This document shows, one piece after another, positions 17,947 to 26,224 of a DNA stretch of 48,397 nucleotides. Position 1 is the stretch's first letter. Every line of letters begins with the position of its first letter. This DNA is from Limosilactobacillus antri DSM 16041. Its GTDB lineage: Bacteria; Bacillota; Bacilli; Lactobacillales; Lactobacillaceae. The position numbers and the translations under genes are program-made. The stretch covers positions 74,476 to 122,872 of the forward strand of contig NZ_GG700733.1 in assembly GCF_000160835.1 (NCBI RefSeq), in the 5' to 3' direction. The notes under the pieces are model-generated. The model saw only the letters and a list, made by a program, of their open reading frames with translations, was not told the origin of the DNA and did no database searches.

Positions 17947-19197
17947 TTATTTTGGCGTCACGCGCCGCAGGCTAACGATAAAGGAGATTTTACCAGCGGT
18001 GTACTTGGCACTGATCCGGCCGTGGAAATTGTGAACAATCGTCCGGGCCATTGACAGGCCAATCCCATACCCCGCGTTCTTTGACAGGGTCCGGGCCTTA
18101 TTTTCCCGGTAAAAACGCTCAAAGAAACGGGCCGTGTCGACCTGGTCACCCTTCGCGTAGCTGTTGCTGACCGTCAGGACCGCATTCTTCTTGACCGCGG
18201 CCAGCTGGACAGTGACGGTCCCACCAGGATCACAGTATTTATTGGCGTTATCAATCAGGATGCTTACCAATTCATAAAGGTAGTTTTCGTCGGCAAGGAC
18301 CGTAATGGCGGGGGCCACGGCAGTTTCAAACTGATGGTCAGCATTGGCAGCGACGCTTTTAAAGCTCTTCACCGCCCGGTTAACCACCCCACTGGCGTCA
18401 ACCGGAATCATCGTCATCTGCGGCTGTTCCTGCAGCCGGGCGAGGGATACCAGGTAGTTGACCAGCTTGGTCATCCGGCTAACCTGCTGCTTCGTGCTGG
18501 CCGTCAGCTCGGTTTCCCCGCTCGTCAGCTCCTGCATCTCGGTATTGGCGGAAATTACCGTCAGGGGCGTCTTCAGCTCATGGCCAGCATTGGTGATAAA
18601 TTCCTTTTGCCGTTGCTCAGCTTCGATAATTGGCCGAATTGCCCGCCGGGAAAGCAGGACCAGGACAATCGTGTAGAGCACCAGGCTGACCATTCCCAGC
18701 AAAATCCCGAGGTCGATAATCTTCCGGGCCCGGGACATCATCAGGCTTTCATCTAAAAAGACCACCAGCGTCTGCTTGCTATTCCGCCGGACCTGGTAGG
18801 CGTATACACTGCTGTTGTAGAGGACCTGGCCACGGTCAGTATTGCGTCGCTCCACCCGTTGGGCCAGCTGGCGGATCGTAGCCGCCGACACCGATAGGAT
18901 GTGCTGGTTATCGACCTGGATCGGGCCCCCGTCGTGCGGGATCGTCGCACTGAAATAGCGGTACTGGGAGAGGCTTTCCCGGGTAAGTCGCTGCTGGGGA
19001 AAGAAGTTCGACTGGCTAGGGACCTGCCGGGCCGGCATCCGACCCTCGTTGTCACTTAAAACCGTCAGGACGGAAGTGACCTCCTGCCGCGCTTGAAAGT
19101 AGGTTACGGCACTGATGCTGCCAATGATGGTAATGATCACAACCACCAGCGCACAGGTCGAAATGAGGATAAATTTCTTGCGAAAGTGCTGAATCAT
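17947..19197 (-). CDS. Sensor histidine kinase
   Basis: A 416-residue membrane kinase of a two-component system. Membrane segments at about 9-31 and 161-183 flank an extracytoplasmic sensor loop of about 130 residues. A HisKA domain follows, with the phospho-acceptor His206 in NAGHELKTPL. The HATPase domain has the N box LIDNANKY and the G box GYGIGLSMA. The sensor loop has no motif I recognise. It starts 6 nt after the response regulator stop, so the two form a pair. The stimulus is unknown. The position behind an alarmone synthetase suggests a link to envelope or nutrient stress (inference). Confidence 0.94.
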   Translation of the reverse strand: MIQHFRKKFILISTCALVVVIITIIGSISAVTYFQARQEVTSVLTVLSDNEGRMPARQVPSQSNFFPQQRLTRESLSQYRYFSATIPHDGGPIQVDNQHILSVSAATIRQLAQRVERRNTDRGQVLYNSSVYAYQVRRNSKQTLVVFLDESLMMSRARKIIDLGILLGMVSLVLYTIVLVLLSRRAIRPIIEAEQRQKEFITNAGHELKTPLTVISANTEMQELTSGETELTASTKQQVSRMTKLVNYLVSLARLQEQPQMTMIPVDASGVVNRAVKSFKSVAANADHQFETAVAPAITVLADENYLYELVSILIDNANKYCDPGGTVTVQLAAVKKNAVLTVSNSYAKGDQVDTARFFERFYRENKARTLSKNAGYGIGLSMARTIVHNFHGRISAKYTAGKISFIVSLRRVTPK

Positions 19198-19203
19198 TCC
19201 GGC

Positions 19204-19869
19204 TCACCCCTTTAACAGGTAAGGACCGCCCTTTTCACCAACGATCTCTACCGCCGACTGAATCGACTGCAGCTTGTGCCGGAGGTAGGAGATGTTAATC
19301 CAGACGTCCTCTTCATCCGCGTCCTGGTCGCCAGCCCAAACCCGCTGCAGGAGATCGGCCGCGGCGAGTTCTTTGCCCGCGTTGTGAATTAAGTATTGCA
19401 GCATCCGGGTTTCCTCCCGGGACAGGCTGATGGAATTATGGCTTTCTAGCACCTGCTCACCACTATCAAGGCGCAGGTCGGCAAACGCCAGCTCCTGGTC
19501 ATCATAACTCGTGGTCCGCCGTTCCAGCGACCGCAGACGGGCCAGCAACTCCTTGAGCGAAAACGGCTTGGTCAGGTAATCGTCTGCCCCCGCGTCGAGG
19601 CCGGTCACCCGGTCGTCCTCCTCCGCCATCGCCGTTAGCATAATGACGTAGGTGCGGTCACCACGGTCCCGCAATTCACGGAGGGCGTCCAAGCCGCTTT
19701 TGACCGGCATCATAATATCCAGGATCATCACGTCATAGGCGTTGGCCGCGGCCAGGTCGAGAACCTTTTGCCCATTGTCAACCGCGTCGACCTGGTAGCC
19801 GCTCGTGGTCATCGCCATGGTTAGTACCCGGGCCAGCTGGGCTTCGTCTTCCGCAAGCAAAATTTTCAT
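19204..19869 (-). CDS. OmpR-family response regulator
   Basis: A 221-residue DNA-binding regulator. The receiver domain has the acidic pocket AEDE at 6-9, phospho-acceptor Asp51 (ILDIMMP) and the conserved Lys in DYLTKPF. The C-terminal winged helix starts near ELAFADLRL and ends YLRHKL...GPYLLKG. I chose the ATG at 19869 because it overlaps the upstream stop as ATGA, and because an earlier in-frame start would add an unconserved Pro/Arg-rich extension. It is cotranscribed with the kinase behind it and the alarmone synthetase before it. Confidence 0.95.
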   Translation of the reverse strand: MKILLAEDEAQLARVLTMAMTTSGYQVDAVDNGQKVLDLAAANAYDVMILDIMMPVKSGLDALRELRDRGDRTYVIMLTAMAEEDDRVTGLDAGADDYLTKPFSLKELLARLRSLERRTTSYDDQELAFADLRLDSGEQVLESHNSISLSREETRMLQYLIHNAGKELAAADLLQRVWAGDQDADEEDVWINISYLRHKLQSIQSAVEIVGEKGGPYLLKG

Positions 19870-20486
19870 TCGTCCGTCTCTCCTTCCTGGACCAGTTGGC
19901 GAATTGTCTGCATCTGGACGTCGCACGATGCCAACTGGTCAGCGCACCGCTTCAATTCCTTGCTGATCCGCTCTGGATCTGCGACATGGTGCTTGTACTT
20001 GATCTCGTGCTCCAGGCTTGCCCAGGAGTCCATGGCAATCGTCCGCAACTGGACTTCCACGTAGAAGCGCCCCGGACGGCGGCCGTCCACGTCCTGGTAA
20101 GGCGCGGCGACATCTAAAATCAAGTGGTAGCTGCGGTAGCCATTCGGTTTCGCGTTGGTGATGTAGTCCTTTTTCTGGACCACCGTGCACCAGTCGGCCT
20201 GCTCTAATAAGGCCACGCAACGGTTAATATCACTGATGAAGTTGCAGACCAGCCAGATTCCCACCGCGTCCCGGCACTGGCGCAGGGCGGCGGCCGTGGT
20301 TACTGGATAGCCCTTGCGCCGGCATTTTTCCGTCATGCTGGCGGGCGTCTTCACCCGGCCAATCAAATGTTCATATAGTTTAGGCCGGTGCATTGCCAGC
20401 TGGTGGTCGTTCCACTCCCGCAACCGGTCTTCCACACCAGCGAGGATCTGGTTGAGGGCGTCTTCATAAGGTCCGTAAATCGACAT
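19866..20486 (-). CDS. relP: Small alarmone synthetase (RelP/YwaC-like GTP pyrophosphokinase)
   Basis: Single-domain (p)ppGpp synthetase of 206 residues without the hydrolase or regulatory domains of Rel. Synthetase motifs: GRVKTPASMTEKCRRKG (43-59), the Mg2+ Asp at 73, KDYITNAKPNGYRSYHL (106-122), and VEVQLRTIAMDSWASLEHEIKYK. The KPNGYRS form and FISDI resemble RelP (YwaC) more than RelQ. One oddity: the highly conserved Arg in the D-x-x-G-[IV]-R motif is Trp78 (DAVGIWLVC). The start at 20486 follows AAGGAG at 11 nt; a GTG one codon earlier is possible. It overlaps the response regulator gene by four bases. Activity is uncertain given Trp78. Confidence 0.88.
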   Translation of the reverse strand: MSIYGPYEDALNQILAGVEDRLREWNDHQLAMHRPKLYEHLIGRVKTPASMTEKCRRKGYPVTTAAALRQCRDAVGIWLVCNFISDINRCVALLEQADWCTVVQKKDYITNAKPNGYRSYHLILDVAAPYQDVDGRRPGRFYVEVQLRTIAMDSWASLEHEIKYKHHVADPERISKELKRCADQLASCDVQMQTIRQLVQEGETDE

Positions 20487-20567
20487 CACAACTTCAACTC
20501 CTTGCATCTTTCAGCTAGTTTAACAACGTTTTTTGAACTTATTCGGGGTCCAGTAGTTAAATTTATG

Positions 20568-22352
20568 TTAAGGCGTGAACTCCGTGGCCGTCGGGACAAC
20601 CAGAATGTAGTTTAGCAGCCGCCGTGCATAGCTGCGGTGTTCCTCGTAATCGGCAATTTCCCGGTTCAATTCCGCCAGGTTATCGGTAATGATTCCATCG
20701 GCGTTTTTGTACATCATCTGCATCATGACGCTGGGATCATTGACCGTCCAGGCATAAACCCGCTTGCCCTGCAGGTGGGCCAGGGTGATAAAGTCAGTGG
20801 TCAAGGTCGAATACTCCATTGAGTAGCCGTTAGCGGCGGTATTCGGGTAGGTAAAATTGTAGGGTTGGATATACAGGACCGTCTGCCGGGGATCCCGCCG
20901 CTTCACCGCTTCGACAACCCCGTAATCCAAGGAATGGACCAGGGCGTGGTGTTTAACCAGGTCGTCCCCATAACGCGCAACAAAGCGGTCCACCATATCA
21001 GGCGAATCTGCCGGGCTGGGCTTAATCTCCACCAGCAGTTTTTGGTGCAGCCGGTTGGCCGTCCGCAGGTAATCGCTAAAGCTGGCCAGCTTTGCCCGGT
21101 GGCCATTTTCACGCACCGTCAACTGGGTCAGCTGTTTGAGGGTCAGCTGGCGCGGCGTTCGGTCAACACCCGCCAGCGCTTTGAGGTTCTCATCGTGGAG
21201 GACCACAAATTGGCGGTCCTTGGTTTCGTGGACGTCTAACTCAACGTAGTCCGGGTGGAGGCGGTGGGTCCTTTTCAGCGCCGGAATAGTATTTTGGACC
21301 CCATTTTGTTCCGCCACTCCCCGGTGGGAGATCGTGACGGGATGGTGGTACTGACTATCTGACAGGTACAAGCTGTTTCCCACAGCCGCCGTCGCTATCA
21401 AAGCGGCGAAGGCCAGGCCGACGACGACCCGCTGCCCCCGCGTTGCGACCCGTGGACTGGCGGCCGGGGTGTGCTCCCCGGGCGCTAGAAAGAGCAGGCT
21501 GACCGTGACCATCCCGGTCCAGCTGGTCACCAGTTCGCTCCCCAGCTGGATCACCAGCAAGTTGACGTTGGCCAAGAGGGCTGCCATCGGCTGGGGCAGG
21601 AAATCAGCCAGCCATTGGGCCCCGATTACAAGCACGTAAAAGCCGGCCATGACCAGCGCCGCTAATAGGCCAATCGTCAGCAGCTGCATTGCCAGCGCCC
21701 AGCATGACCGGCCGCGGGTTTGCCGCCAGCTTTGCCGGAGGGCCGGACGCAGCCGCTGCCGTTGGTAAACCATCAGGGGCAGGGTCCAAATCAGCCGGAG
21801 CCCGAGGAAGACAAGAATGCCATAAAGCACCACCGTGGCAGTCAGCAAGAGCGCGTTCCGGGTCAGATAGTCAAGGATAAATTGGGGCACCTGGACCTTC
21901 GCTAGCAGGGGCGTTCGGTAAACCAGGTCCGCAAAGGGAATCACCAGGATAAAATAAATTGCCAGCACCAGGAGCGAACCCGGGCGGAGGCGGCGGAGCG
22001 CCTGCCCGAGTTCCCTGAGCAGGACCCGGACGCTGATTATTTCCCGGGAAATATCACGAACACCGAGCAGGACGGCGGCAAATTGCACGTACACCACTAA
22101 CAGCAGGCAGGCTAGTTCTGCGAGCAGGGCCACCATCACCAGCGGGTGGTGGCGGGCAATCATCAGCACGTTTTGGTAGGAAATAAACGGGATCTCCGCC
22201 GCTTGCAAAACGAGGGTTGTCACAGCCCGGAAAATGGGGATCCAGATCAGCTGGATCAGCAGGTCCACACTGACAAACAGGGTCAGGTAGCTGACCCAGT
22301 GCCGCTTAAATTCGTGGGTCTGCCGCCAGACTGCCGTTAAAGTTTGTTTCAT
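20568..22352 (-). CDS. Membrane-anchored glycerophosphodiester phosphodiesterase
   Basis: A 594-residue protein. Residues about 1-320 hold several membrane segments, the 'glycerophosphodiesterase membrane domain' layout. The C-terminal part (about 340-590) is a GDPD TIM barrel with TISHRGVAEQNG (catalytic His-Arg), VELDVHETKD (metal Glu and Asp) and VVLHDENL (His). It should hydrolyse glycerophosphodiesters, possibly lipoteichoic-acid or phospholipid headgroup fragments, to glycerol-3-phosphate and an alcohol. I chose the ATG at 22352 over the adjacent GTG because of its spacing from GGGGGATGAG. It begins 13 nt after the MFS gene, and only 81 bp without a clear terminator separate its stop from the alarmone synthetase start. 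Confidence 0.92.
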   Translation of the reverse strand: MKQTLTAVWRQTHEFKRHWVSYLTLFVSVDLLIQLIWIPIFRAVTTLVLQAAEIPFISYQNVLMIARHHPLVMVALLAELACLLLVVYVQFAAVLLGVRDISREIISVRVLLRELGQALRRLRPGSLLVLAIYFILVIPFADLVYRTPLLAKVQVPQFILDYLTRNALLLTATVVLYGILVFLGLRLIWTLPLMVYQRQRLRPALRQSWRQTRGRSCWALAMQLLTIGLLAALVMAGFYVLVIGAQWLADFLPQPMAALLANVNLLVIQLGSELVTSWTGMVTVSLLFLAPGEHTPAASPRVATRGQRVVVGLAFAALIATAAVGNSLYLSDSQYHHPVTISHRGVAEQNGVQNTIPALKRTHRLHPDYVELDVHETKDRQFVVLHDENLKALAGVDRTPRQLTLKQLTQLTVRENGHRAKLASFSDYLRTANRLHQKLLVEIKPSPADSPDMVDRFVARYGDDLVKHHALVHSLDYGVVEAVKRRDPRQTVLYIQPYNFTYPNTAANGYSMEYSTLTTDFITLAHLQGKRVYAWTVNDPSVMMQMMYKNADGIITDNLAELNREIADYEEHRSYARRLLNYILVVPTATEFTP

Positions 22353-22365
22353 CACTCATCCCCCG

Positions 22366-23559
22366 CTAGTTAATGTCTTCCTGGTGCTGGATAACTGCCC
22401 GGTTCAGCTTCCGCCGGTTGGCCAGGTAAATTAGCAAAATCACCGGTACGATCAGCAGCATCACCAGGTAGAAATCCTTTACCGGCAGCACGCTGTCAAT
22501 GATCCCCCCGACAATCGGGCCCAGCGACATTCCGATGTCCAGGCCGACGAAGAAGGTGGCGCTTGCCAGCCCCCGCTCGTTTGCCGGCGCGAGCATCATG
22601 GCCGTCGATTGGCAGACCGAATAGATAATCCCGTAGCCCAGGGCCATCCCTGCCGCGGCCAAGGCCATCTCCCAATTATTCTCCATGACCGCCAGCATCA
22701 CCAGGTAAAAGACGGTCGCAACCGCACAGCCGACAAGCCACACGCCAAACCGGACCGTATCAAACTGGTTACGCAGGACCAGCCGGATTGCGAGCAGGAC
22801 CACCGCATAAATCAAGAAGTAGGCGCCGACCGCCACGTCCAGATGACGCTGTTCGACGTAGCTGACGATGTCCGCCTGGGTCGCAAAGTATGGCAAGGCA
22901 AAGAGGGCAATCAGCGCCGCGACGGGCAGGGAATCCCGCTGGATAATCTTGAGCCGGCGCCGACCTGGTGCGGCTGCGGCGTCCGGTACGGCCCGGTTGC
23001 TGACAAACTGAATCGTCACGACCACCAGCAGCGCGGAGATGGCCGAAATTACAATCGCCAGCCGGTAGCCAATTACCCGGTAGAGGTCGATTGAAATCGC
23101 CGGCGCTAACGACATCGCTAGGGCGTTCATCAGGCCGTAGAAACTCATCGCCTCCCCGACGTGGGAAAACGGCACTAGGTAGGAAAGCCAGGTCGTCATG
23201 CAAACCGTGCAGAGGACGTAGCCCAACCCGTTGACCAGGCGGAAGAAGAGCAGCAGACCGCTGTTCGGGGTAAAGACATAGCCGAGCACACCAATAAACG
23301 ATAACAGACCGCCCGCTACGGACAATTGGTACTTGGAAAACCGGTCGGTCAGGTTGCCCGCAATCGGCCGGAGAAACATCGCGACGATGCTCATCATCCC
23401 CACGATTACCCCAGCAAAGGTGCTGCTGGCCCCGAGGCTCTTGGCGTAGCCATTAATCAGCGGATTGCAGTACATATTGCTAAACATGAAAAAGAACGCC
23501 GCGGCCATGACCAGCACAACGTCCCTAGAAAAAATTGTCGCTTTCTTCCCGTCTGCCAT
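22366..23559 (-). CDS. MFS transporter (drug-efflux-like)
   Basis: A 397-residue protein with about 12 hydrophobic segments and an MFS signature loop after the second (RPIAGNLTDRFSKYQL). Layout and length fit DHA1-type exporters, but no substrate-specific motif is visible. The start at 23559 follows GGAAATGATGGGAAA. It is first in a run with the glycerophosphodiesterase, and a -10-like TATGAT lies at 23598-23603. The substrate is unknown. Neighbourhood alone does not prove a link to glycerophosphodiester metabolism. Confidence 0.85.
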   Translation of the reverse strand: MADGKKATIFSRDVVLVMAAAFFFMFSNMYCNPLINGYAKSLGASSTFAGVIVGMMSIVAMFLRPIAGNLTDRFSKYQLSVAGGLLSFIGVLGYVFTPNSGLLLFFRLVNGLGYVLCTVCMTTWLSYLVPFSHVGEAMSFYGLMNALAMSLAPAISIDLYRVIGYRLAIVISAISALLVVVTIQFVSNRAVPDAAAAPGRRRLKIIQRDSLPVAALIALFALPYFATQADIVSYVEQRHLDVAVGAYFLIYAVVLLAIRLVLRNQFDTVRFGVWLVGCAVATVFYLVMLAVMENNWEMALAAAGMALGYGIIYSVCQSTAMMLAPANERGLASATFFVGLDIGMSLGPIVGGIIDSVLPVKDFYLVMLLIVPVILLIYLANRRKLNRAVIQHQEDIN

Positions 23560-23630
23560 TTTCCCATCATTTCCTTATCAAAAAGTCTCTCCCTTCTATC
23601 ATAAAACAATTGCGAACGGAGCGGAACAAA

Positions 23631-23670
23631 AACACCAGAAAACCGGCTCCAGGGTCGATTTTCTGGTGTT
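23631..23670 (-). terminator. Terminator of the AKR-cupin operon
   Basis: Perfect 12-bp stem AACACCAGAAAA / TTTTCTGGTGTT, followed by a T tract on the minus strand, 50 bp after the cupin stop. Confidence 0.88.
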
Positions 23671-23719
23671 CACTCTCTATGGTGCAGCTGCGCTGAAAAT
23701 TTCAAGCGGCACTATTAGC

Positions 23720-24019
23720 TTAGTCCGCCAGCTGCGACTTAATTACCATTACTTCCGTATCCGTGACCGCCGTTAGCGCGTGCCATTCGTTTGGCGCCAG
23801 CTTGACGATATCACCCGGGACCAGCGTCTGTGAGTCCCCGTTGGCAACATCTTCAAAGACCACCCGGCCCTTGATTGGCACCACTACCACATCATCGGGA
23901 ACGTGGTGCTTAGGGACGGCTTTGCCCGCCGGAATTACCAAGTGGGTGACCGTCTGGGCGGGCGTTTCCACAATGTTCTCTGCCAGTTCAACGTTCGGGG
24001 TCGTTTTGATAAATTGCAT
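23720..24019 (-). CDS. Small cupin-domain protein
   Basis: A 99-residue single-domain cupin. The first cupin box is visible as PKHHVPDDVVVVPIKGRVVF (two His and downstream acidic residues) and the second as PGDIVKLAPNEWHALTA. A metal site is plausible. It begins 17 nt after the aldo/keto reductase stop, so the two are cotranscribed. Small cupins near oxidoreductases often bind or isomerise carbonyl compounds, but nothing here fixes the ligand. The start is uncertain: the ATG at 24019 is 11 nt from AAGGGA, and a GTG at 24028 is also possible. Confidence 0.85.
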   Translation of the reverse strand: MQFIKTTPNVELAENIVETPAQTVTHLVIPAGKAVPKHHVPDDVVVVPIKGRVVFEDVANGDSQTLVPGDIVKLAPNEWHALTAVTDTEVMVIKSQLAD

Positions 24020-24036
24020 TGACCGCACCGTCCCTT

Positions 24037-24903
24037 CTAAAAGTCGACCTCATCCGGGTCCGCACACTGCCCGCCCAGGTTTGGCAGGGCCGTAATCTTT
24101 TCCATGTCTTCATCGCTAAGTTCAAAGTCAAAGAGCTGGGTGTTTTGAACCATCCGTTCCTTATGAACCGACTTTGGCAGTGGCAAAATCCACCGCTGAA
24201 GCAACCAGCGCAGGCTGACATGGGCGGTCGTCTTACCGTACTTAGCGGCCAGCTGCTGCATGGTCGGGTTGGTCATGACCTTCGCGCCCTGACCACCCAG
24301 CGGGGCCCAGCCTTCCACCAGGATGTTGTGGGCTTGCAGGTACTTAACCTCTTCGACGTGCGGCCAGCCGGGGTGCACCTCGATCTGGTCGACGGCCGGA
24401 GCAACCTCCGCGGTCTTCATCAATTCAACCACGTGGTGGGGCATGAAGTTACTCAGCCCCAACGCACGAATCTTGCCCTCGTGGTAGGCTTCCTCCATCG
24501 CCCGCCAGGTTTCGGCATTAATCTCGGCCGCCTGGTCGCCGAATTGCTTGCGGTTGGCTGGCCAGTGAATCAGGTAGAGGTCCAGGTAGTCCGTTTGCAG
24601 CCGCTCCAGGGTTTCGTCAATTGCCTGCTTGGCCTTGGCATAGCCCCGGTGGTCATTCCAGAGCTTGCTGGTCACAAAGAGGCGGTGACGGTCAATCCCC
24701 GCATCTTTGATTCCCCGGCCCACGGCTTCCTCATTGCCGTACACGGTCGCGGTATCGATCAGGCGGTAGCCCACCGCAATCGCGTCCGCAACTGCTTGTT
24801 CGGCCACGTCAGCCGGTGTCCGGAAGGTCCCGTAGCCGACACAGGGGATTGTCACACCGTTATTCAAACGGTACAGGGAGTTAATGTTTTTTAGTTCAAC
24901 CAT
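24037..24903 (-). CDS. Aldo/keto reductase
   Basis: NAD(P)H-dependent carbonyl reductase of 288 residues (2,5-diketogluconate reductase-like). The tetrad is visible: Asp and Tyr in LIDTATVYGNEEAVG, Lys in VTSKLW and His in YLIHWPAN. Later come LGLSNFMPHHV, and the cofactor region LPKSVHKERM with its phosphate-binding Lys-Ser. I chose the ATG at 24903 after AAAGGATG; a GTG/ATG run upstream would only add MERMIV. The operon continues with the cupin gene. The substrate cannot be read from sequence. Confidence 0.94.
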   Translation of the reverse strand: MVELKNINSLYRLNNGVTIPCVGYGTFRTPADVAEQAVADAIAVGYRLIDTATVYGNEEAVGRGIKDAGIDRHRLFVTSKLWNDHRGYAKAKQAIDETLERLQTDYLDLYLIHWPANRKQFGDQAAEINAETWRAMEEAYHEGKIRALGLSNFMPHHVVELMKTAEVAPAVDQIEVHPGWPHVEEVKYLQAHNILVEGWAPLGGQGAKVMTNPTMQQLAAKYGKTTAHVSLRWLLQRWILPLPKSVHKERMVQNTQLFDFELSDEDMEKITALPNLGGQCADPDEVDF

Positions 24904-24935
24904 CACAATCATCCTTTCCATTGCACTTACTTTTA

Positions 24936-24964
24936 ATTATATAACTTTTCGCGGCGCCTGGGAA
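24936..24964 (-). promoter_or_regulatory. Promoter of the AKR-cupin operon
   Basis: Minus strand: -35 TTCCCA (24959-24964), 17-bp spacer, -10 TATAAT (24936-24941), about 33 bp before the ATG. Confidence 0.65.
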
Positions 24965-25005
24965 TTCAGCCCGCTTTTCGCAACCAGGGCTACCGTCTGT
25001 TCACG

Positions 25006-25440
25006 CTACTCCGTTTGTAATTTGCTAACCAGGGCGTTGACCTGCCGGCGCTGAGCCGCGGTTCGGAAAAAGCGGTGCCGTAACTGCCGCACCGTGAACT
25101 TAACCGTGCGCAAATGGTGCTTGCCAGCTGCCGGATAACTGACGTAAACCTGCTGGCCCCCCAGCCGGTAGTACACAACCGTCGGGGCATCGCCATCCCG
25201 GGCAACCAGGTAACTATCATCTCGGCTAACCCCCGCTGGTACCTGGTCAGCCGGGGTCACGATTCCGTAGACCAGCGACTGACTGGCACTTTCTTGCCGG
25301 ACCCAGTGGGAATCAACCGCTAAGCCGACTAGAATGCCCAGCTGCTGGTCGGTGAGCGGCCGTGAATCGGCCCCCACCGGTGGTAAATTGAGCGCAAGGA
25401 GCAGCATAATGCTAAGGATGACTAATTTAATTTTCCGCAT
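25006..25440 (-). CDS. Small secreted protein, Lreu_0056-like
   Basis: A 144-residue protein with a signal peptide: KIKLVILSIMLLLALNL (4-20), cleavage expected near VGADS. There is no lipobox Cys. The mature part has LTDQQLGILVGLAVD near its start and VKFTVRQLRHRFFRTAAQRRQVNALV near its end, which recalls the lactobacillar Lreu_0056 family of unknown function (from memory, not checked). The start follows GGGGAGGGACT. It stands alone after the pgmB terminator. No enzyme motif is seen. Confidence 0.75.
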   Translation of the reverse strand: MRKIKLVILSIMLLLALNLPPVGADSRPLTDQQLGILVGLAVDSHWVRQESASQSLVYGIVTPADQVPAGVSRDDSYLVARDGDAPTVVYYRLGGQQVYVSYPAAGKHHLRTVKFTVRQLRHRFFRTAAQRRQVNALVSKLQTE

Positions 25441-25459
25441 AGTCCCTCCCCAAATGACA

Positions 25460-25493
25460 AAACGGGCCAGCCGGAAACCCGGTCGACCCGTTT
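25460..25493 (-). terminator. Terminator of the maltose operon
   Basis: Minus-strand stem AAACGGGTCGACCGG / CCGGCTGGCCCGTTT (wobbles plus one mismatch) with a four-base loop, followed by TTTTGTC, 50 bp after the pgmB stop. Confidence 0.8.
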
Positions 25494-25542
25494 GCCAGAA
25501 GCAAATCGCACTTATTGTGATTGATAGGTTGTATAAAGGATC

Positions 25543-26205
25543 TTAGGCCATTTGCTCCTTGATGGCTGCCAATGAAACCTCACTGGTATTGTCAAACTTG
25601 ACCGCCGCGTCCTTGAGTGACGCACCAAAGCCAATTGACACCTCGCCAGCCCGGTTAATGGATTCAACCCCCGCCTGGGCATCTTCCAATCCGGCCACCT
25701 GGTTGGCAGGCAAGTTCATCAGCTTCGCGGCCTCGCTGTAAATCTCTGGGTCCGGCTTGCCGTGACTCAGCTTAGCGGGGTCCACGATTCCTTCAAAGTA
25801 ATCGGTAATCTGCAGGTACTTCAAAACCTTGGGCGCGTTCTTGGATGCGGAAGCCAGGACGATGTGGTAGCCATTGTCCTTTAGCTCATCCAGCAGGTTC
25901 TTCATCCCCGGCAAAATGTCCGCTGGCGTCAGCGTTTCGACTAGCTTGATGTAGTTGTCGTTCTTTTCGGTTGCCAGCGCTTCTTTTTGTTCCTGGGTAT
26001 AGTCATTTTCGTGACCACCGGCCTTCAAGATCAGCTCCAGCGAATCCATCCGGCTAACCCCTTTGAGGCTGTCCGCCAGTTCTGGCGTCCATTCAGTACC
26101 GACCTTATCGGCTAATTGGTGCCAAGCCTGACCGTGGAAACGCGCGGTATCGGCAATCACACCGTCAAGGTCAAAAGCAAAGCCCTTCAAATCTTCAAAC
26201 TTCAT
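25543..26205 (-). CDS. pgmB: Beta-phosphoglucomutase
   Basis: HAD-superfamily mutase of 220 residues that converts beta-glucose-1-phosphate, made by maltose phosphorylase, to glucose-6-phosphate. The motif FDLDGVIADTA (11-21) supplies nucleophile Asp12 and general acid/base Asp14. Later motifs are VLASASKNA, the Lys in LSHGKPDPEIY and GLEDAQAGVESI. The small cap domain contains the R-x-x-S-L element (SRMDSLELIL). It starts 19 nt after the maltose phosphorylase stop. With that gene and the transporter it completes a maltose-to-glycolysis route. The assignment is secure. Confidence 0.97.
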   Translation of the reverse strand: MKFEDLKGFAFDLDGVIADTARFHGQAWHQLADKVGTEWTPELADSLKGVSRMDSLELILKAGGHENDYTQEQKEALATEKNDNYIKLVETLTPADILPGMKNLLDELKDNGYHIVLASASKNAPKVLKYLQITDYFEGIVDPAKLSHGKPDPEIYSEAAKLMNLPANQVAGLEDAQAGVESINRAGEVSIGFGASLKDAAVKFDNTSEVSLAAIKEQMA

Positions 26206-26224
26206 TCTCTATCTGCCCCCGCTA

